Assembly (NCBI RefSeq): GCF_007989105.1
Contig: NZ_BJVK01000002.1
Span: forward strand, 1 to 64,000
Length of the DNA stretch: 64,000 bases
Direction: 5' to 3'
Origin: Lentilactobacillus kefiri
GTDB lineage: Bacteria; Bacillota; Bacilli; Lactobacillales; Lactobacillaceae
Below the pieces are notes generated by a model, which ran no database searches, was not told the origin of the DNA, and worked only from the letters and a program-made list of their open reading frames with translations. Shown piece by piece: positions 63,001-64,000 of the stretch (positions within the stretch are counted from its first letter, which is position 1; the number at the start of each line of letters is the position of its first letter). The position numbers and the translations under genes were made by a program.

Positions 63001-64000
63001 TAAAGGCTGATCAGTCAATTACCATTTATATTTCAGAAGGGCTCCAAATTGAAGCACAAGAAACCGAAAATCATGGTTTCAAAGTTAGCCACAAATTTGG
63101 CAGCCACGAAGAAGATGGGGATACTCATCAGATTACAACAAACAAGGATATGCCTGAACTGATCTTTAATAACCATTCTCAAACAACGGGAATTGAGGTT
63201 AAGAAGACTGTTAAATCTGAAGAAAAGGATCAACTTGACGAATCAGATTTTAACAAGAAATTTAAATTCAAGGTTCATGGCGCAACTGAAGATGGCGGTG
63301 CGTTGGATGGAACATTTACACTTCGCAAATTTGAAGTAAACGGTCAGTACAGTGATCGGGAAGTTTCATTTAATAAGAACAATATTTTGAACTTTAACCT
63401 CCAACACGATCAAAAAGCACAGCTTCTCGGTCTGCCAATCGGAGCCAAAGTTCAGGTAACTGAAACGAACTATGATGGCTATGACCCAAGCTACAAAGTA
63501 AACGAAAATTCCGAGAAGCAAGGGGACAAAGCCACTGAATTTGTGACCCAAGAAGGTCATCTCGGCACGGTTCATTTCACCAACACCAAGCAAGTCCCGG
63601 AAGAAGCCAGCTTGATGGTTAAAAAAGTCCTCGCCGGGCCAGTGACCGACGAAGACAAAGCGTTCAAGTTTGAATTCCGAGTAACTGCGACTCCAAAAGA
63701 CGGGGAAACAGATGAGCTGAATGGTAAATTTGATGCTGAAAAGTTGGACCATGAAGGTGACACAACCGACATTGAAGTTGAATTTACTGATGGCAAATCG
63801 GAAGAGCTGAAACTTCAAGGCGGCGAGTCGATCAACATTAAAGGTTTATCAACCGATTACAAGTACAGTGTCAGTGAAGCATCACTTCCAGAAGAGATGA
63901 TGTTTGAGACGTCATACAATGTCAACAACACAACTGACAAAGGTGGCAACGAAACTCAACCAATCACACTGAAAGATGGTCAAGAAGGCAAAGTGGTTTT
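57081..64000 (+). CDS. Giant cell-surface adhesin, partial at window edge
   Basis: An open frame of 2306 codons from ATG (57081, RBS GGAGGATG) with no stop before the window end. Residues 1-31 are a signal peptide ending TALA. Residues ~174-294 are a charged Glu/Lys/Ala/Gln-rich stretch that may be a coiled coil. Residues ~350-1350 contain several adhesive Ig-like modules that open with pattern W-x3-F/V (LEWTSNFKV, MTSWSIHV, DWTTTFNYR, VKWSLAI). A CnaB/SpaA-type module lies at ~1357-1454 (IKKVDSATGSPLQGVKF). At least six ~135-155-residue pilin-type repeats follow from ~1457 (KKTVTNS, KKIEGP, EKVVAG, KKTVSG, KKTVKSE, KKVLAG). The Lys...Glu...Asn pattern suits internal isopeptide bonds. The C-terminal anchor is outside the window. 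Confidence 0.88.
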   Translation, partial: MKKRISFLIQAVGVLTLVLGNFFTAGTALADVISTKEVVADNAKTIDDKWALVTQSKLNEDANLAFDLTVGGLSQAGTVKFDYNADYFKIKDKKFQFKNGNTKVVVDIDGEDSTISWTNAIDKTDLEVILPVKFNRTVNDRELDLVVDDEEIKLPTLTVLDEDEKVKQDPTVEKPDGDLSDDNILKEALADEKASDEAEAVRQEQSANKEKEAAEDESDDAQKETKIDENSSQADAVEEDKQSNLEKAEALLKEKRAADQKKAEEKSRQAIEDRKKAQQQSQPAQSSDTKTLKNRGEAKEAETPQTPDVADLKGAKEAVADDDAEGEEPSDNQLSQQLSLNNVFEDEEGSRDITDLIKGADTPQFFKSIKFTYTDKDGETKSKDVPPVLDDILELPEVLQIHKNIEIEYEWDIDTIKEKAGLDIENGDYYKFDLKGLTYDYGSDGDFDEYIKYNGKTIGRFIMKPTADKYIQNVKIIFLPGDLEGVTNITYKASLKTAINAGAEEISFGESTTGKGEIGVKEELVSIEKDGGFYTKEATGSEQSEDVTNFDMLEWTSNFKVKKGQEATHVELREQFGGSYETNKDKVDYEFTIETSDGKKTIIDDKNSSEYKEIIASSPIFKFNVESLKLSANIVGIKMKMVTPVTNQNERTFKNDIRASTVKLASKEETQTVYVHAQFSRKDDELTKTSKVDKNGKIKYTVQFTVKEEQNSITLKDTLNTDKFEFSTEKQDYTLEPTTDNWLSEGPSVSGRTMTIKFKDDLNPGRYKLTYIVKPVDGVTDKDYSNVSNTVEVNGQKKNNKFGPAFNSKNLVSMDWQKMMTSWSIHVNQTDRDVNGQFVITEPVKGDNPNYLDFKAFYKSFTEDDELTDQVKKHIAFLKKGETDPKWEYKVDKGKTYWNGDPNDQREAFTVSYDETNDQIKITMLSLPKDENKFAIYLYDVPMDKEKVLAAEQGELGSICNYADVKYTGSKDKNTVPSCQKQFENIKSNISKTGKLSKNFLKDKVIDWTTTFNYRQYLGSDERKVLVTDGIDITDEVGEDDIKDADGKTTARHLQDIKEHLVNSLQVSLGKISKNGEKGEDFQKLDPDQFKIDVNVHKNQKVTFNLKLSDAAYEELYQKAGKKVIELKYQSKVTDFKADDEKTYEHLKSWTFNNEVTAQWNKDDKGKYHNELSATAKVSYTDNGYLLSKTGVQEENGIELHEKDEQVKKVGAVKWSLAINGNGYELQSPVKLTDTLSGGHYHLKTTDNQYRLKIYEAKRSLSNGKVIYTKDTSSPLSEGDDYTVEYSDSLNTMVVKFNRAYAVKTPLLVEYYTVTSKTIGTSYSNEVKLTIASKNFEDTEEVESSATVAGQYTTFAANIKKVDSATGSPLQGVKFQVQMLLKDGTWKSVGEEKATDQDGFVSFDGLYDKPTYRIVETSGLQNYDDRWVSKNFTIADAQEESHDGNENTYCMTAENHRTNALKIKKTVTNSLSVNKNDKFEFKVFVTDKEGNVDTDFNDQFKYTVNGEKEDVVIFENGESTNLPEISDGQVITITGLPQDKYYRVVESVNGSYRATHTLDNLTIVDADGNDGNKTDTFQMQQGKDAATGIVKFTNDAKTTHFGFSKKIEGPNASADKDKQFEFMMKVMDENGDVNDDFTGEIEGIKHTTNGDVNVKFDFQNGVAKEMTYSDGSQSPIELKTGESYRNIKLPANVKVKVYEKQDTQYAEVHYQIGDSEENEAGESDEDGWKVVGPIVADNSTVKIINKQVHNQFEFEKVVAGTMPEGVTDFTFTVEADDKDTKDAVKGQSFKAITKNATTDRVINSGQIIFDDNGKATQIKYGTDEFTEAVDISLEDNQKLVLPDLPQKATKFKVIETTTGHFDTNTHVDGEEKKTDSKEAVIELNREDAENSIQFENISPDLVPFTLKKTVSGNVAPADKDKEFTFDLTIKNPPANWGGKDQKEFKALKSDANDQHDLIFVKQADNSYLAEGITLKADQSITIYISEGLQIEAQETENHGFKVSHKFGSHEEDGDTHQITTNKDMPELIFNNHSQTTGIEVKKTVKSEEKDQLDESDFNKKFKFKVHGATEDGGALDGTFTLRKFEVNGQYSDREVSFNKNNILNFNLQHDQKAQLLGLPIGAKVQVTETNYDGYDPSYKVNENSEKQGDKATEFVTQEGHLGTVHFTNTKQVPEEASLMVKKVLAGPVTDEDKAFKFEFRVTATPKDGETDELNGKFDAEKLDHEGDTTDIEVEFTDGKSEELKLQGGESINIKGLSTDYKYSVSEASLPEEMMFETSYNVNNTTDKGGNETQPITLKDGQEGKVV

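Noticed and set aside
1-64000. Prophage, IS element or plasmid origin
   Set aside because: No integrase, transposase, terminase, replication gene or paired terminal repeat with target duplication was seen on either strand.

Overview
The window looks like a chromosomal segment of a heterofermentative lactobacillus (Lactobacillaceae, low-GC Gram-positive). The basis is the gene families: NAD-type 6-phosphogluconate dehydrogenase, acetate kinase, araR/araE/araA, several secreted lactobacillar proteins of unknown function, MucBP and DUF5776-like surface modules. Purine-rich ribosome binding sites with frequent TTG starts and dense rho-independent terminators agree with this. I cannot name the species. 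I see no rRNA, tRNA, CRISPR array, prophage or insertion sequence.

Layout. 1-1.5 kb: two cell-wall hydrolases (NlpC/P60, GH25). 1.9-4.5 kb: YfhO-type membrane protein. 4.7-6.2 kb: 6-phosphogluconate dehydrogenase, then a hairpin-rich intergenic repeat zone. 6.2-8.5 kb: XRE-AbrB regulator and an ABC exporter. 8.5-18 kb: acetylated glucuronoxylan-oligosaccharide locus (AraC regulator, SGNH esterase, GPH symporter, two tandem paralogous unknown proteins, GH115-like alpha-glucuronidase, SASA-type esterase, sugar porter). 18-19.5 kb: membrane-anchored PstS-like protein. 19.8-28.8 kb: hexuronate/gluconate locus (FadR-type GntR regulator, fructuronate reductase, glucuronate isomerase, epimerase, D-2-hydroxyacid dehydrogenase, gluconokinase) followed by acetate kinase. 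29-34.7 kb: arabinose locus (galM, small membrane protein, araR, araE, araA). 34.8-39 kb: acetyltransferase, aldo/keto reductase, histidine phosphatase, ABC-F protein. 39-42.2 kb: MucBP/DUF5776-like surface protein. 42.3-53.6 kb: a hypothetical gene, GAPDH, a frameshifted drug exporter, two DegV proteins, exonuclease III, two secreted paralogs, phosphoglucomutase, LacI regulator. 53.7-56.9 kb: third secreted paralog, small proteins and a GcvH-like/lipoate-ligase pair. 57.1 kb to the edge: a giant isopeptide-type adhesin that runs off the window.

How it fits together. The 8.5-28.8 kb genes can be read as one route. Acetylated aldouronic oligosaccharides are imported by the GPH symporter, deacetylated by two cytoplasmic esterases, and stripped of glucuronate by the GH115-like enzyme. 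Glucuronate then passes through UxaC and UxuB. A 12-bp palindrome, CTGATATATCAG, lies inside the uxuB promoter and upstream of the 2-hydroxyacid dehydrogenase. A near-copy lies at the sugar porter promoter. Together they define a candidate regulon of the adjacent GntR regulator. No mannonate dehydratase, KDG kinase or KDPG aldolase is present here. Instead a D-2-hydroxyacid dehydrogenase and gluconokinase sit in the cluster, with 6-phosphogluconate dehydrogenase and acetate kinase in the window. This suggests, as inference, a route from hexuronate to gluconate and 6-phosphogluconate that would feed the phosphoketolase pathway instead of Entner-Doudoroff. One step, oxidation of mannonate at C2, has no obvious enzyme here.
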